This document shows positions 6,731-6,825 of a stretch of 6,825 bases of DNA, one piece after another (positions within the stretch are counted from its first letter, which is position 1; each line of letters starts with the position of its first letter). The position numbers were made by a program, and so were the translations under genes. Source of the DNA: Nitrospirota bacterium (GTDB taxonomy: Bacteria > Nitrospirota > Thermodesulfovibrionia > Thermodesulfovibrionales > SM23-35); NCBI GenBank assembly GCA_029883145.1, contig JAOUJR010000090.1, forward strand, positions 1 to 6,825, written 5' to 3'. Below the pieces are notes generated by a model. That model made no database searches. It was not told where the DNA came from and worked only from the letters and a program-made list of their open reading frames with translations.

Positions 6731-6806
6731 GAGGGCACCTCCTGAGCATATCGTTTTACGGTATGCTCAAGGGAAGACGTCAATCTTAACCTTTGGGAGG
6801 TGCCGT
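6731..6806 (+). ncRNA. Structured IS leader: three-way junction RNA that sequesters the transposase Shine-Dalgarno
   Basis: A closing stem pairs GGCACCTCC (6734-6742) with GGAGGTGCC (6796-6804), 9 bp without mismatch. Directly inside, TGAGCATATCGT (6743-6754) pairs with ACGGTATGCTCA (6758-6769): 12 bp with one U-G wobble and a TTT loop. A second, weaker hairpin covers 6770-6792: AGG/CCT, a small internal loop, AAGA/TCTT, loop CGTCAA. The 3' strand of the closing stem contains GGAGG (6796-6800), the strong ribosome site for ATG 6807, so the fold should block initiation. Non-coding ends of IS110-family elements encode guide (bridge/seek) RNAs; at about 76 nt this is short for a complete two-loop bridge RNA. 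It could be a translational brake, part of a guide RNA, or both. The pairing is seen; its function is inferred. Confidence 0.55.
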
Positions 6807-6825
6807 ATGAGATTATATGCAGCTT
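6734..6825 (+). mobile_element. Left end of a probable IS110-family insertion sequence (cut by window edge)
   Basis: The start of a transposase-like frame at 6807 and the compact structured non-coding sequence before it indicate an IS end. The outer boundary is not visible: no target duplication or long terminal inverted repeat can be marked, which is expected for IS110-type elements. The element may begin further left, anywhere in the AT-rich 6523-6733 region. The coordinates given are the minimum supported. Confidence 0.5.
6807..6825 (+). CDS. N-terminus of probable IS110-family transposase (3' truncated)
   Basis: Only six codons are visible, M-R-L-Y-A-A, preceded by an excellent ribosome site (GGGAGGTG, core 6 nt before ATG). 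Many IS110-family DEDD transposases begin M-(R/K)-L-Y-A-(A/G)-I-D-L-H-S, the first Asp of that stretch being catalytic; the Asp would fall just past the window edge. The call rests on this short match from memory plus the IS-like leader. Another gene starting with these residues is possible. Confidence 0.5.

Overview
The window is a stretch of bacterial chromosome of moderate to low G+C with three large genes, one gene cut by each edge, and an insertion-sequence end at the right. The gene content is an archaeal-type, iron-sulfur-rich glutamate synthase, a NifA-like sigma-54 activator and a cobalamin-binding radical SAM protein. This suggests an anaerobic, probably nitrogen-fixing bacterium. 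A Nitrospirota or deltaproteobacterial-type lineage would fit, but that is inference from gene style only; no marker gene is present.

Left part (1-3352, + strand): the 3' part of a glutamate synthase FMN-domain gene overlaps by about 11 nt a long fusion gene. The fusion carries the GXGXG beta-helix domain normally found at the C-terminus of GltB, then a GltD-like FAD/NAD(P)H oxidoreductase, then a ferredoxin-like domain with two Cys clusters. Together they should form most of an ammonia-assimilating enzyme (2-oxoglutarate plus glutamine to two glutamate). The glutaminase domain would have to be encoded upstream, outside the window. The first ~30 codons of the fusion gene are made of a heptamer-periodic repeat that looks inserted.

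Middle (3353-5122): a 237-bp spacer holds a candidate sigma-54 (-24/-12) promoter and a stem-loop. It is followed by a complete GAF-AAA+-Fis activator whose C-terminal helix-turn-helix looks like NifA. A nitrogen regulator next to a nitrogen-assimilation operon is a coherent functional pairing.

Right part: a cobalamin-binding radical SAM protein on the minus strand (5133-6506) converges on nifA with only a 10-bp gap. About 300 bp without a gene follow (6507-6806). The last 19 bases begin a new reading frame, M-R-L-Y-A-A, resembling the N-terminus of IS110-family transposases. Its leader is preceded by a good promoter and folds into a compact three-way-junction RNA. The closing 9-bp stem of that RNA buries the transposase Shine-Dalgarno sequence. 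This leader is the most interesting item in the window.
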